A stretch of DNA of 64,000 bases from contig UBQX01000005.1 of NCBI GenBank assembly GCA_900467685.1, positions 140,259 to 204,258 on the forward strand, read 5' to 3'. Made by a program: the position numbers and the translations under genes. Numbering within the stretch: position 1 is the stretch's first letter; every line of letters starts with the position of its first letter. Below, one piece after another: positions 16,738 through 25,525 of this stretch. A model generated the notes under the pieces. The model saw only the letters and a list, made by a program, of their open reading frames with translations. It was not told the origin of the DNA and did not search any database. This DNA is from Hyphomicrobiales bacterium. GTDB taxonomy: Bacteria; Pseudomonadota; Alphaproteobacteria; Rhizobiales; Rhizobiaceae.

Positions 16738-17835
16738 TCAGATGACCCGGCTTGCACCGGGAATAGCTTCGTTCACGAGCCCGGACATCGCGCGGATCCG
16801 CGTTTCCGCTTCCGAAACGATCCGCGCAATCAGGTCTTCGCAGCTTTCCAGCTTGCCGATCATCGACGCCGCCTGTCCGCCGGGCAGCAGGCCGTGGTCC
16901 GGGTCGCCCTTGACGACGCCGCGCTGCACCATCACGGGCAGGTTGGGCGCCATCACCATCTGAGCGAAGCTGTTGTCGCCCGCCTGCAGCATCTTCAGGC
17001 CTAGCTTGAGCATGCCCACCGGACCGACGCCGGCTTCCTTGCCCCAATTGCGGGCAGACTGTGCAGCAAGCAACAGTTTGCTCAGCCCGCCCATCTTTTC
17101 CAGCCGCCTGATCTCGTCGTTTTCGACGAAGCGCTGCGGCAAGCCGTCGACCGCGGTCGTGACCTTGATAGCCGTCGGATCCTTCGTGGCGAGATAGCGG
17201 TCGAGCGCCGAGCGCGGCACCGGTGAATCAGTCGTCATGAGAAAGCGCGTTCCCATGGCAATGCCGACTGCTCCAAACGCAAGGGCAGCGGCGAGACCGC
17301 GCCCGTCGAAGAAGCCGCCGGCAGCAACGACCGGAACCTTCACCGAATCCAGAACCTGCGGAAGCAGGATCGAGGTCGGCACGGAGCCCGTATGGCCACC
17401 GCCCTCGCCGCCCTGGATGGTGATGATGTCGGCGCCCAGTTCCACGGCCTTGACGGCATGCTTGACCGCCCCGACCGTCGGCATGCAGATGACACCGGCG
17501 TCCTTCAGCCGCTTGATCGTCTTGGCGTCCGGGCCACGCCCGTAGCTCACCGCCCGCACCTTGTGCTTGATCACCATGGCGATGACCTCCTCGGCGTTCG
17601 GCTGGAACATGTGAAAGTTCACGCCGAACGGCTTGTCGGTCTTTGCCTTGATGGCAAGAATTTCGCTCTCCACCGTTCCCGCCGGCGCGGTTGCACCGGC
17701 ATAGAAGCCGAAGCCGCCCGCATTGCAGGTCGCGGCGGTCAGATTGGTATCGGCCACCCAACCCATGGCGGTCTGAACGACGGGATAGGTACAACCCAGT
17801 CTATCGCAAAGCTCTGTATGAAGACTACTCGGCAT
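16738..17835 (-). CDS. ipdC: IpdC flavoenzyme (2-nitropropane dioxygenase-like)
   Basis: 365-residue FMN-dependent TIM barrel of the nitronate monooxygenase superfamily. It shows YPVVQTAMGWVAD, DKPFGVNFHM, VQ-type strand ITIQGGEGGGHTG, AAGGFFDGRGLAAAL and AMGTRFLMTTDS, the combination seen in IpdC. IpdC introduces a double bond into the ring system (5-oxo-HIC-CoA to HIEC-CoA) ahead of ring-D hydrolysis. It is the first gene of the operon ipdC-echA20-ipdF-maoC-SnoaL-OYE and is preceded by operator S4 75 bp upstream. Confidence 0.9.
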   Translation of the reverse strand: MPSSLHTELCDRLGCTYPVVQTAMGWVADTNLTAATCNAGGFGFYAGATAPAGTVESEILAIKAKTDKPFGVNFHMFQPNAEEVIAMVIKHKVRAVSYGRGPDAKTIKRLKDAGVICMPTVGAVKHAVKAVELGADIITIQGGEGGGHTGSVPTSILLPQVLDSVKVPVVAAGGFFDGRGLAAALAFGAVGIAMGTRFLMTTDSPVPRSALDRYLATKDPTAIKVTTAVDGLPQRFVENDEIRRLEKMGGLSKLLLAAQSARNWGKEAGVGPVGMLKLGLKMLQAGDNSFAQMVMAPNLPVMVQRGVVKGDPDHGLLPGGQAASMIGKLESCEDLIARIVSEAETRIRAMSGLVNEAIPGASRVI

Positions 17836-17910
17836 CGGTTCACTTTCCGGCTACGACATCTTTTCTCGATGTTCCATTGTCTTCCAGATGATCCGCCGGG
17901 CGGCAACCGG

Positions 17911-17930
17911 CATCGTCTGAACGAACTAAA
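17911..17930 (-). promoter_or_regulatory. Palindromic operator S4
   Basis: CATCGTCTGAACGAACTAAA. The GACGATG half faces ipdC, leaving 75 bp to its start codon. Seventeen bases downstream comes GATCATCT, a weak -10-like sequence. The operator lies in the gap between the end of the SDR at 17942 and ipdC, giving ipdC its own promoter. Confidence 0.75.
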
Positions 17931-17941
17931 CATGCATCCGC

Positions 17942-18700
17942 TCAGTAGAAGACGCGTCCGCCATTGACCATGAGCGTCTGCCCGGTGATGAAACGGGCCC
18001 TCTCGCTCGACAGAAACGTGACCGCATTGGCGATATCTTCCGGATCGCACAAATCTCCGAGCGGAATGGCATTCTTCGCACGATCATAGGCATCCTGCGG
18101 GATGCGCTGCATGGCGCGCGTCTTCGTGGGGCCGGGGCAAACGGCGTTGACATTGATCTTGAACGGCCCGAGCTCACGGGCAAGCGCTCGCGTGAAACCG
18201 AGCACGCCTGCCTTGGCCGAGGCATAGTCCACCGTGCCGATGTCGCCGTTCATGGCGGAATCGGACGAGATGCTGACGATCTTGCCGCTACCGCGCTCGC
18301 GCATGGCGGGAACGACCTGGCGCGAGCACAGAAGCGTGGCCATGAGCGAGACGTTGACGACGAATTGCAACGTCTCCGGCCGGGCCTCCCAGAATTCCGA
18401 ATACCGCTCGCGCGCCGTCTGGCCGATATTGTTGAGAAGCACATCCGGCACGCCCATGTCGCGCACCGCCTTCGCAAAGGTCTCCTCGACAACGCTCGCG
18501 TCCGTCATGTCGCCCACCAGCGGCAGCACCTTCACGCCTTCGGCACGCAGAACTTCCGCGGTTTCGGCCAGCGCATCGGCTTCGCGGTCGAGGGCGACGA
18601 CATTTGCGCCCCCTTGCGCAAAAGCAATGGCGCAGGCGCGGCCGATGCCGTTGGCGGCACCGGTTACCACGGCGATCTTGCCGCTGAACTCTTTGGTCAT
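17942..18700 (-). CDS. Short-chain dehydrogenase/reductase
   Basis: 252-residue classical SDR: VVTGAANGIG, LNNIG in place of NNAG, SISSDSAMNG and catalytic YASAK, ending ITGQTLMVNGG. An in-frame ATG at 18712 lies inside the GGAGGAG ribosome-binding sequence, so ATG 18700 is preferred. It is the last gene of the fadE30 operon. A hydroxysteroid- or hydroxyacyl-type substrate is inferred. Confidence 0.9.
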   Translation of the reverse strand: MTKEFSGKIAVVTGAANGIGRACAIAFAQGGANVVALDREADALAETAEVLRAEGVKVLPLVGDMTDASVVEETFAKAVRDMGVPDVLLNNIGQTARERYSEFWEARPETLQFVVNVSLMATLLCSRQVVPAMRERGSGKIVSISSDSAMNGDIGTVDYASAKAGVLGFTRALARELGPFKINVNAVCPGPTKTRAMQRIPQDAYDRAKNAIPLGDLCDPEDIANAVTFLSSERARFITGQTLMVNGGRVFY

Positions 18701-18742
18701 GGTCTCCTCCATCGTCAGATTCAGTTTGATCAGGCGTCGCGC

Positions 18743-19282
18743 TCAATCCATGCCGAAGCGGCCAAAGCGGGTGAGCAATTGATAGGATAGGTCTTCCAGT
18801 CCCGGCTTCCCGTGCGGGCTTCCAGCGGCAAAATCGTCGTAGGCTTCAGGATTGACCGGCCGCTTTACGGCCCAGTCGAGCGTGATCGCCCGGCGCATGA
18901 ACCGCCACTCGCCGTCACGTCGCCGGTAGAGATCGAGGCTGCGACTTCCGGTGATGATCTCCTGCCGATCCGGCCCGTGGGTCCGATGATAATTGATCTT
19001 GTGGACCTCGCCTTCCGCATGATCGCCGTCGATTTCAAACGCCATGTTGGTGACGTAGTGGACCGTGTTCTCATAGCTCGACAGTGCCCGCTGCACGAAT
19101 GCGATGTAGTCGTCCGCCCCGCCCTGGAACATGCGGCCGTGAATATCTTCCGCCTCATCGTCGTAGAGGCTGCGCAGAAGCGCGAAGTCTCGCCGGTCGG
19201 CTGCCCGCGAATAGGCGGTGACCAATCTCGCGAGCGCGTCGCGGGCGATGATTTCCAAAAGATCCGCTTCTCGAATTCCCAT
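18743..19282 (-). CDS. NTF2/SnoaL-fold protein (dehydratase or isomerase candidate)
   Basis: 179 residues. The SnoaL-like core has VTAYSRAADRRD (Tyr and Asp on the first helix), FQGGADDY, NTVHYVTNM with the central His, and WRFMRRAITLDW near the end. A tail of about 35 residues follows. It lies 11 bp after the fadE30 homologue and before an SDR, repeating the SnoaL-SDR pairing seen three more times in the window. No reaction can be assigned from sequence alone. Confidence 0.8.
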   Translation of the reverse strand: MGIREADLLEIIARDALARLVTAYSRAADRRDFALLRSLYDDEAEDIHGRMFQGGADDYIAFVQRALSSYENTVHYVTNMAFEIDGDHAEGEVHKINYHRTHGPDRQEIITGSRSLDLYRRRDGEWRFMRRAITLDWAVKRPVNPEAYDDFAAGSPHGKPGLEDLSYQLLTRFGRFGMD

Positions 19283-19293
19283 CGCCCCGAACT

Positions 19294-20481
19294 CTACTTC
19301 GACGTCCCGCGCGGTTCGCGCGGCATGCCAAGCCCCTGCTCGGCGAGAATGTTGAGCTGGATCTCGTTGGTGCCGCCGTAGATCGTGTCGGCCCGGCTGA
19401 ACAGGAAAAGCTGCTGAAGCCGCTCCCGGCGCCAGTCATCGGAGATGATGTTCGCCTCCGGACCGAGGACGTCCATCGCAAGCTTGCCGAGATCGCGATG
19501 CCAGTTGGACCAGTGATATTTGTAGCTCAGCCCTTCCCTTTGCACATCGCCATCCGGGTCGGTGCTCAGGACACGCATGGCCAGATAGCGCATGGCTCTG
19601 AGGCCGATCCACGCGCGCGCGATGCGGTGCCTGATTGCTGGTCTCAGAGCCGTGCCGTTCTCCTTCGCGATCTCGATGATGAGATCGAGTTCCTGTGCAA
19701 AGCTCATCTGCTGGCCTAGGGTGGAAATGCCGCGCTCGAAGCCGAGGAGGGCCATGGCAATCCGCCAGCCATCGCCGGGCTGGCCCACCACGTCTCGGGC
19801 ATGCGCTCTCGCATCGGCGAAGAAGACCTCGTTGAACTCCGCCCCCCCACCGATCTGGCGGATCGGCCTGATCTCGACGCCGGGTTGATCGATCTTAATC
19901 AGCAGGAAGATCAGGCCGTTGCGGCCCACGGAACCTTCCTCGCAGCGGGCGAGCACGAAAATCCAGTCGGAGAGATGCGCGAGCGACGTCCAGACCTTCT
20001 GGCCCGTGACCAGCCAGTCACCCGTAGCCGGATCAAGCCGCGCCCGCGTCTTGATATTGCCGAGATCGGAACCCGCCGAGGGTTCGGAATAGCCCTGGCA
20101 CCAGAATTCGGTGCCGTTCAAGATCCCGGGCAGGAACCGGCTCTTCTGGTCGTCGGTCCCGAAGGCGATCAGGGTCGGACCGACAAGGCCCTCGCCGATA
20201 TGCCCCATGCGGCCCGGGCCGCCGGCAAGCCCGTACTCTTCCTGAAACGCCACCTGTTCGGCAATGGAAAGACCGCGGCCTCCGTGTTCGGGCGGCCAAC
20301 CGGGGCAGGTCCAGCGGCCGCTTGCCAGTTCGCGCTCCCATTCCTTGCGCAGTTCCGGAAAGGCATCGCCGTCGCCCGAACCGCCGCGATGGCGCAGCGG
20401 CGCATATTTGCCGGTCAAATGCTCCGCGAGCCACTGGGCTGCCTCAGTGCGCAATGCCTTGATACCCTCCGCTTCGCTCAT
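19294..20481 (-). CDS. fadE30: FadE30-type acyl-CoA dehydrogenase (HIP-CoA dehydrogenase)
   Basis: 395-residue FAD acyl-CoA dehydrogenase. Diagnostic segments shared with the actinobacterial HIP-CoA dehydrogenase FadE30 are GWPPEHGGRGLS, WCQGYSEPSAGSDL, KVWTSLAHLSDW, EFNEVFFADAR, FERGISTLGQQ and SNWHRDLGKLAMDV, with TIYGGTNEIQ at the C terminus. FadE30 makes the alpha,beta double bond in the propanoyl-CoA side chain of HIP-CoA. It overlaps the upstream ACAD gene by 4 bases, which suggests coupled translation and possibly a heteromeric enzyme. Confidence 0.87.
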   Translation of the reverse strand: MSEAEGIKALRTEAAQWLAEHLTGKYAPLRHRGGSGDGDAFPELRKEWERELASGRWTCPGWPPEHGGRGLSIAEQVAFQEEYGLAGGPGRMGHIGEGLVGPTLIAFGTDDQKSRFLPGILNGTEFWCQGYSEPSAGSDLGNIKTRARLDPATGDWLVTGQKVWTSLAHLSDWIFVLARCEEGSVGRNGLIFLLIKIDQPGVEIRPIRQIGGGAEFNEVFFADARAHARDVVGQPGDGWRIAMALLGFERGISTLGQQMSFAQELDLIIEIAKENGTALRPAIRHRIARAWIGLRAMRYLAMRVLSTDPDGDVQREGLSYKYHWSNWHRDLGKLAMDVLGPEANIISDDWRRERLQQLFLFSRADTIYGGTNEIQLNILAEQGLGMPREPRGTSK

Positions 20482-21620
20482 GCCTCTGCTCCCCGGCCGA
20501 TGATCGCGTCCGCAATTGCATCGAGATGGCCCTCGGGTGCCCCCAGAAGCGCGTTCGATGCCTGGGCACGCTTGAAATAGAGATGCGGGTCGTATTCCCA
20601 GGTGAACCCGACGCCGCCATGCAGTTGGATCGACTCCTCGGCCGCCCTGAAAAGAAGCTCGCTTGCCAGCACGCGGGCGGCGGCCACTTCAGCGTTTGCT
20701 TCCTCGCCGGACCAGTCGGAAAAACCGGCAGCAGCGCCATAGACCAGCGAACGCGCTTCGGCGAAATCCACCTCCAGCTTGGCGCAGCGATGCTTGATGG
20801 CCTGGAATGACGCGATGGTGCGGCCGAACTGCACACGTTCTCCTATGTAGGCAAGCGTCAGATCCATGACCGCACGGGCCGCGCCCAGCTGTTCCGCAGC
20901 AAGCCCCAGGATGCCGAAGGCAAGCGCCCGTTCCGCCGCGCTTGCCCCAATACCGTTCTCATCGACGCGACCTTCGGCGGGCACGGCAAGATCGGTCAGC
21001 GAGAGAGCGCCCAACGGCCGCGTGGCATCGAGGGTCTTCAGGACCGTGATCTTGAGCGGGAGCGTCCTGTCGAGTGCGAACAATGCCACCGTTCCGTCCG
21101 GAAGGCGTGCGGGCACGAGGATCAGGTCGGCGCCCGGCAGGTCCGCCACCATCGCGACCTCGCCCTCGAGCCTGTAGCCCTCCCCTTCGGGGCGAGCCGT
21201 AACTGAAATCGCGATCAGTTGCTCTGCGTGAGCAAGAGCGGGCCAGGCGACCGTCGCGGAAATCTCACCACCGGCGATCGCCGGCAAAAGTGTCTCCCGC
21301 GCCCGCTCGTTCCCCGTTTCGACGAGAAGCGGCGCGGCAAGGCAGGCTGTCGACCAGAGCGGCATGCAGGCGAGATGCGCGCCGCAAACCTCCATCAGAA
21401 GCGACATTTCAGTCATGTCGAGACCGAGACCGCCGCACTCCTCCGGGATCGACATGGCGCACCAGCCGAGGTCGCGCGCGACCGTCCGCCACAGCGCCTC
21501 GTCGGTGCCGCCGCCGGCATCGACGATACGCCGCACGTCCTTCGAAGAGGAATTCTCGTCAAGGAAACGACCTGCCTCGTCGCGTATCGCGCGCTGGTCT
21601 GCAGTCAGATCGAGATTCAT
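20478..21620 (-). CDS. Acyl-CoA dehydrogenase, possible partner subunit
   Basis: 380-residue member of the divergent ACADs found in steroid clusters. Its N terminus is MNLDLTADQRAIRDEAGRF and it has CAMSIPEECGGLGLD, RVQFGRTIASFQAIKHR and IQLHGGVGFTWEYDPHLYFKR. The FAD-contact region is poorly conserved compared with the next gene. In mycobacteria such genes occur as adjacent pairs forming alpha2beta2 enzymes, and the 4-base overlap with fadE30 fits that. It is the first gene of the operon, with operator S5 upstream. Confidence 0.85.
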   Translation of the reverse strand: MNLDLTADQRAIRDEAGRFLDENSSSKDVRRIVDAGGGTDEALWRTVARDLGWCAMSIPEECGGLGLDMTEMSLLMEVCGAHLACMPLWSTACLAAPLLVETGNERARETLLPAIAGGEISATVAWPALAHAEQLIAISVTARPEGEGYRLEGEVAMVADLPGADLILVPARLPDGTVALFALDRTLPLKITVLKTLDATRPLGALSLTDLAVPAEGRVDENGIGASAAERALAFGILGLAAEQLGAARAVMDLTLAYIGERVQFGRTIASFQAIKHRCAKLEVDFAEARSLVYGAAAGFSDWSGEEANAEVAAARVLASELLFRAAEESIQLHGGVGFTWEYDPHLYFKRAQASNALLGAPEGHLDAIADAIIGRGAEA

Positions 21621-21709
21621 GGCTACCTTTTCTGCTCACTGATGTTCTGCGAGGACATCGCAAGAATGCCCCTCCCCTGTGCCGCAATGCCACCCCTGAA
21701 GCCAGGCGG

Positions 21710-21729
21710 CATCGTCCGAACGAAGGATG
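21710..21729. promoter_or_regulatory. Palindromic operator S5 between divergent operons
   Basis: CATCGTCCGAACGAAGGATG, almost fully symmetric (CATC...GATG). It is 89 bp from the leftward ACAD start and about 57 bp from the rightward SDR start. For the leftward gene TGGCAT occurs 17 bp beyond the repeat. Confidence 0.75.
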
Positions 21730-21786
21730 GCCTTTGACCTTGCGCGGCGCAATCTCCGATCGCGTTTCGGAGAAAGCAAAGGCAGG

Positions 21787-22557
21787 ATGCGGATGAGACG
21801 ATTTGACGGCAAGGTGGTTCTCATCACCGGCTCGGCGAGCGGGATTGGCCGCGCCACCGCGCTGCGAATAGCGGCAGAAGGCGGCAGCCTCATTCTTGCC
21901 GATCGCAATCGCGAGGGCGTCGGGGCTGTTGCCAAATCCGCGCTGGAGGCGGGGGCCGCCTCGGCGACTGCGCTCGGCTACGATGCGGCCGACAGGCAGA
22001 GCTGCGTCGAAATGGCGGCAGATGCGATCGCCCTCCACGGCCGCCTCGACTGCCTCATCAACAATGCCGGCATTTACAGGCGCGGTCATTTTCTGGAAGC
22101 GCCCGAGGGTGAATGGGAACAGATCGTCGCGATCAACCTGACGAGCTACCACCACATCATTCGCGCCGTTTTGCCCGAACTGATCAGGACCGGAGGCAAT
22201 GTCGTGAGCACGGCGTCCACGGCAGGCGTCGAGGGCATCGCTTACGCGTCCGCCTATGCGGCGGCAAAAGCCGGGGTCATCGCGCTCACCAAGTCACTCG
22301 CCGCCGAATTTGCGCCGCATGGCGTGCGGTTCAATGTCATTTGTCCCGGCCGCATCAAGACCGATCTGGGCAACGGCGTGCCGCAGGTGCGCGATCCCGT
22401 GGAGGCCGTCGTCGTCCGTCCGCCAAAACTGAAGGGCAAGGATGTCTACGGCGATCCGGAGGATATCGCCGCCGCCTTCGCATTCTTCGCCTCCGGCGAT
22501 GCCGCCTATGCCTCCGGCGCCGTTCTGGTCATCGACGGCGCGCAGACGGTCGGCTGA
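21787..22557 (+). CDS. Short-chain dehydrogenase/reductase
   Basis: 256-residue classical SDR: LITGSASGIGRAT, NNAG, STASTAGVEG and catalytic YAAAK, with an ASGAVLVIDGAQ end. The open frame begins at 21727 inside the operator region; ATG 21787 (or 21793) follows an AAAGGCAGG sequence and gives the normal length. It begins a rightward operon with the SnoaL and SDR genes downstream. Confidence 0.88.
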   Translation: MRMRRFDGKVVLITGSASGIGRATALRIAAEGGSLILADRNREGVGAVAKSALEAGAASATALGYDAADRQSCVEMAADAIALHGRLDCLINNAGIYRRGHFLEAPEGEWEQIVAINLTSYHHIIRAVLPELIRTGGNVVSTASTAGVEGIAYASAYAAAKAGVIALTKSLAAEFAPHGVRFNVICPGRIKTDLGNGVPQVRDPVEAVVVRPPKLKGKDVYGDPEDIAAAFAFFASGDAAYASGAVLVIDGAQTVG

Positions 22558-22572
22558 TCGGGGGAGACTGAT

Positions 22573-23064
22573 ATGGATGCTGACCTGGAAGTCCGCCTGG
22601 CAGCCCTCGAAGGGCGGGTGCGTGAGCTCGAAGACATGCTGGCAATTCAGCAGATCATCGCCCGGTACGGTCCAGCCGTCGACAGTCTGTCACAGGCGCA
22701 AGTCGCCGCTTTATGGGCCAGGGACGGGGTCTATGATTTCGGCGCAGAACCTCTCCGGGGGGCGGAGGCGGTCGGGAAGCTTGTCGAGCTTTCAACGCAT
22801 CGCGCCTACGTGGAACGCGGCTGCCTCCATTCGCTCGGCAATCCCGTCATTACCATTCAGGGCGACCATGCGGTGGCAACGGGCAATTCGCGGGTCTACA
22901 TCCATGAGGGCGACGGATGGAAGGTGGAACGTGCTGCGGCGAACCGCTGGGAGCTGGTCCGCGATGGCGAGGGATGGAAAGTCGCAAGCCGAACGAACCG
23001 GCTGCTGGACGGGACGGAAGACGCCCGCCTTGTGCTGCGATCGGTCGATCGGCCGCTCAAGTGA
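22573..23064 (+). CDS. NTF2/SnoaL-fold protein (dehydratase or isomerase candidate)
   Basis: 163 residues. An N-terminal leucine-rich helix (LAALEGRVRELEDML) precedes the NTF2-like core with IIARYGPAVDS, LWARDGVYDFG, CLHSLGNPVI (central His) and WKVASRTNRLLDG. The arrangement Tyr-helix, His-strand, Arg-strand resembles the BaiE/Hsh2 hydroxysteroid dehydratase group more than the other three copies do, but this is judged by eye. ATG follows GGGGGAGA. It lies between two SDR genes. Confidence 0.8.
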   Translation: MDADLEVRLAALEGRVRELEDMLAIQQIIARYGPAVDSLSQAQVAALWARDGVYDFGAEPLRGAEAVGKLVELSTHRAYVERGCLHSLGNPVITIQGDHAVATGNSRVYIHEGDGWKVERAAANRWELVRDGEGWKVASRTNRLLDGTEDARLVLRSVDRPLK

Positions 23065-23072
23065 CCATTGAC

Positions 23073-23092
23073 CATCGTCCGAATGCAGGATG
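23073..23092 (+). promoter_or_regulatory. Palindromic operator S6
   Basis: CATCGTCCGAATGCAGGATG, 8 bp after the SnoaL stop and 45 bp before the SDR at 23138. It is nearly the same as S5 (CATCGTCCGAA and AGGATG shared). Its closeness to the start codon leaves little room for a leader. Confidence 0.6.
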
Positions 23093-23137
23093 TCGGCAGC
23101 CGGATACCATGAAAGGCTGCAAGCGGGGGGAGATGAG

Positions 23138-24028
23138 ATGAAGCCATTGTCGAACAAGACTGTCGTGATCACCGGTTCGGGCGGCGGCTTGGGTGCCGCT
23201 TACGCCCGACACGTCGCGTCTCTCGGCGCGGCCGTCGTTGTCAACGACATCAACCCCTTAGCGGCCGAGAGAACGGCGGCCGAGATCCGCTCGGCCGGTG
23301 GCAGGGCGATTTCCCTCGTGGGAGACGTGTCCGACTGGCATTTTGCCGCGACCCTCGTCAGATCCTGCGTCGAAGCCTTCGGCTCCATCACCGGCTTCGT
23401 CAACAACGCTGGCGTCCTTCGCCATGGACGCATCGAGGACCTGAAGGCCGATGACCTGCGGCGCATGGTCGAGATCAACATCCTGGGAACCGCCGCCGGC
23501 ACGCAGGCTGCGGTCAAGGAGATGCTGTCTGCGGGTGTTGCCGGTACGGTAATCAACGTCGCATCCGGGTCGCAAGCCGGCGACATCGCGCTTGGCGGCT
23601 ACGGCGGCACAAAGGCGGCGATCGCCTCGATGACCTTTTCCTGGGCAATGGAACTGAAGGATACGCCGATCCGCATCAACGCCATTTCGCCGCTTGCCGA
23701 AACCGCGATGGCCGCCCAGAACGCCGGCTTCATGGCCGTCCAGGCCGCGAACCGCGAGGTTCACTATTCCAGCCTTCCGTCGGCCGAAAACAATGCCCCG
23801 CTGGTCGCCTATCTTCTGTCGGACGATAGCCGCAGCGTTCATGGACAGGTGATCCGCATAGCCGGCCAGCAACTGTCCTTTGTCACCCACCCGCTGATCG
23901 CCGCGCCGGTTCTGTCCGGTGATTGGGATTTCGGATCGATCAGGGATGCATTTGCGACCACGTTGAATCATTGCCAGCAGCCGCTCGGCCTCGGCTTTGC
24001 GGCGGCGGCGCCCACAACGGACGCATGA
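23138..24028 (+). CDS. Short-chain dehydrogenase of the multifunctional-enzyme-2-like type
   Basis: 296-residue SDR. The VVITGSGGGLGAAYARHVA and VVVNDI segments resemble the 3-hydroxyacyl-CoA dehydrogenase domain of peroxisomal MFE-2/HSD17B4. Catalytic Tyr-Lys reads YGGTK after NVASGSQAG. ATG 23138 follows GGGGGAGATGAG; the frame opens earlier at 23090. A (3R)-hydroxyacyl-CoA or hydroxysteroid dehydrogenase role is inferred. Confidence 0.87.
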   Translation: MKPLSNKTVVITGSGGGLGAAYARHVASLGAAVVVNDINPLAAERTAAEIRSAGGRAISLVGDVSDWHFAATLVRSCVEAFGSITGFVNNAGVLRHGRIEDLKADDLRRMVEINILGTAAGTQAAVKEMLSAGVAGTVINVASGSQAGDIALGGYGGTKAAIASMTFSWAMELKDTPIRINAISPLAETAMAAQNAGFMAVQAANREVHYSSLPSAENNAPLVAYLLSDDSRSVHGQVIRIAGQQLSFVTHPLIAAPVLSGDWDFGSIRDAFATTLNHCQQPLGLGFAAAAPTTDA

Positions 24029-24145
24029 GGACGCGGAAATTTTGGCAGCGTTTTACTTCTCCCGGCGGATTATTGTATCAGTTCTTTTGACGGGGAACGC
24101 CTGCCGGTCGGAAAACGGAATAATTGTGCAGGTGCAGGGCATGTC

Positions 24146-24913
24146 ATGACGGACAGAAACATTCGACTTCACGTACCGGACGGCGATGAGAAGCCCGATG
24201 AGCCTACGACGTCGCTCGTCCGCGATACGCGCGCAGTCTCGAACCCGCGTAAGGAACTCGTTCGCGAACAGTTGATCGACATCGCCGCGGAACTGTTCGA
24301 CACGAAGGGCTACAACCAGACCGGCATCAACGAGATTGCCAAGGCGATCGGGCTTGGCCGTTCCGCCGTCTACCACTATTTCCGCAACAAGGAAGAGATC
24401 CTGGCGGCGCTGGTGGAAAGCGAAGCGCTGACCCCCTCGCATCAGCTGCAGGAATTGCAACATCTGCCCGGCCTGACGGCCGCCGAAAGGCTGCGCCGCG
24501 CCATCATCGACGGCATTGTTCGCCGATTGTCCGCCGGTTCGCGCTTCATCCTGCTCTCGCGCCTGGAGGCCCAGATCCCCGACGACCTCATGCCGCTGTA
24601 CAATCGAAGCCGCCGGCATATTTACGACTTCTATGTCGAGGTCATCAACGAAGGCATCCAGTCAGGCGAGTTCCGCACCATCGATGCCAAGATTGCCGCG
24701 TTTGCCGTCATCGGCATGGCGAACTGGACGTCGCGCTGGTATTCGCCGCAGGGCGCGATGCAGCCGGCAGAAATCGGCGCAATCATTGCCGACTTCGCCG
24801 TGCAGAGCCTGCTCTGTCGCCACGAAAGCACGAGCGTGCCGGTGGCCACCATAAAGGGTGCGATCGACGAATTGCAGGCGCAGATCGACAGGCTGAAACA
24901 GACGCTCCCGTAA
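24146..24913 (+). CDS. TetR-family transcriptional regulator
   Basis: 255 residues. The TetR DNA-binding domain spans about 38-85: REQLIDIAAELFDTKGYNQTGINEIAKAIGLGRSAVYHYFRNKEE. A leader of about 35 residues precedes it and a ligand-binding domain of about 160 residues follows. TetR repressors control CoA-ester pathways widely; KstR2 does so for HIP genes in mycobacteria, but close similarity to KstR2 is not evident. Its own 117-bp upstream gap has no copy of the island operator, so its target is open. Confidence 0.9.
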   Translation: MTDRNIRLHVPDGDEKPDEPTTSLVRDTRAVSNPRKELVREQLIDIAAELFDTKGYNQTGINEIAKAIGLGRSAVYHYFRNKEEILAALVESEALTPSHQLQELQHLPGLTAAERLRRAIIDGIVRRLSAGSRFILLSRLEAQIPDDLMPLYNRSRRHIYDFYVEVINEGIQSGEFRTIDAKIAAFAVIGMANWTSRWYSPQGAMQPAEIGAIIADFAVQSLLCRHESTSVPVATIKGAIDELQAQIDRLKQTLP

Positions 24914-24928
24914 CACGTCTCTTAGGAA

Positions 24929-25525
24929 TCAATCGAAGGTGACGCCGGCCTCGGCGAGAAATTCGCCATAGGTCCCGAACCGGCTGACCGGCGCGTTGAC
25001 ACCGTCCAGATGCGCCTTGACGGCTGCGCGTGACCGGCGCCACACCGTCGGGACGAGTTCGAGCATGGGCCCGAGAAGCGCCGGCGAGCTGTAATAGACG
25101 ATCGGGTCCGGCTGTCCGCTGATCGGGATTTCATAGTCGCGCTGGTAGCCCGCCTTTTCGACCCGTCGGCAGGCTTCGACATGATCGTCGACCCAGAACC
25201 CGAGGTGCTGCAGACCTTCGCGGCCCTGGTGGAAGAAATCCCGATAGGGCGACGAGGCGTCATTGACCTGTTCGATCAACTCGATCTGCACGTCGCCCAT
25301 GAAGCCGAAGGCGAGGCGCGTTTCGACCGTGACGGGCTTTCCGCGATGAAAGCTCGTCGATGGAGGTCGCCCCGTACCGTTCTCCAGATAGAGGAACGGG
25401 CCGACGCCGAGCACGTTCACCCAGTGACCGATGGCGGCCTCGACGTCGCGCACGACGAAGCCGAGTTGCGTCGCCGGTCCGAGGATGGATGTGATGCCGT
25501 TTCCGCTCAATGCTTCCGCCGTCAA
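24929..25525 (-). CDS. VOC (glyoxalase/bleomycin-resistance fold) family protein
   Basis: About 198 residues of vicinal-oxygen-chelate fold: [20 protein letters not shown] and [18 protein letters not shown] supply the paired His strands, with a central FIEL-like strand (VQIELIEQ). The start is uncertain; TTG at 25525 overlaps the thiolase stop (TTGA) and is chosen. It may be an epimerase, isomerase or dioxygenase-type metal enzyme, for instance for a methyl-branched CoA intermediate. The protein at 35902-36435 is a related VOC member. Confidence 0.78.
   Translation of the reverse strand: MTAEALSGNGITSILGPATQLGFVVRDVEAAIGHWVNVLGVGPFLYLENGTGRPPSTSFHRGKPVTVETRLAFGFMGDVQIELIEQVNDASSPYRDFFHQGREGLQHLGFWVDDHVEACRRVEKAGYQRDYEIPISGQPDPIVYYSSPALLGPMLELVPTVWRRSRAAVKAHLDGVNAPVSRFGTYGEFLAEAGVTFD

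Noticed and set aside
24146..24913. TetR as the first choice for binding the palindromes
   Set aside because: TetR operators usually overlap the promoter core and the regulator's own promoter. Here the sites centre near -42.5 and are missing upstream of the TetR gene. It remains possible and is listed as a test.
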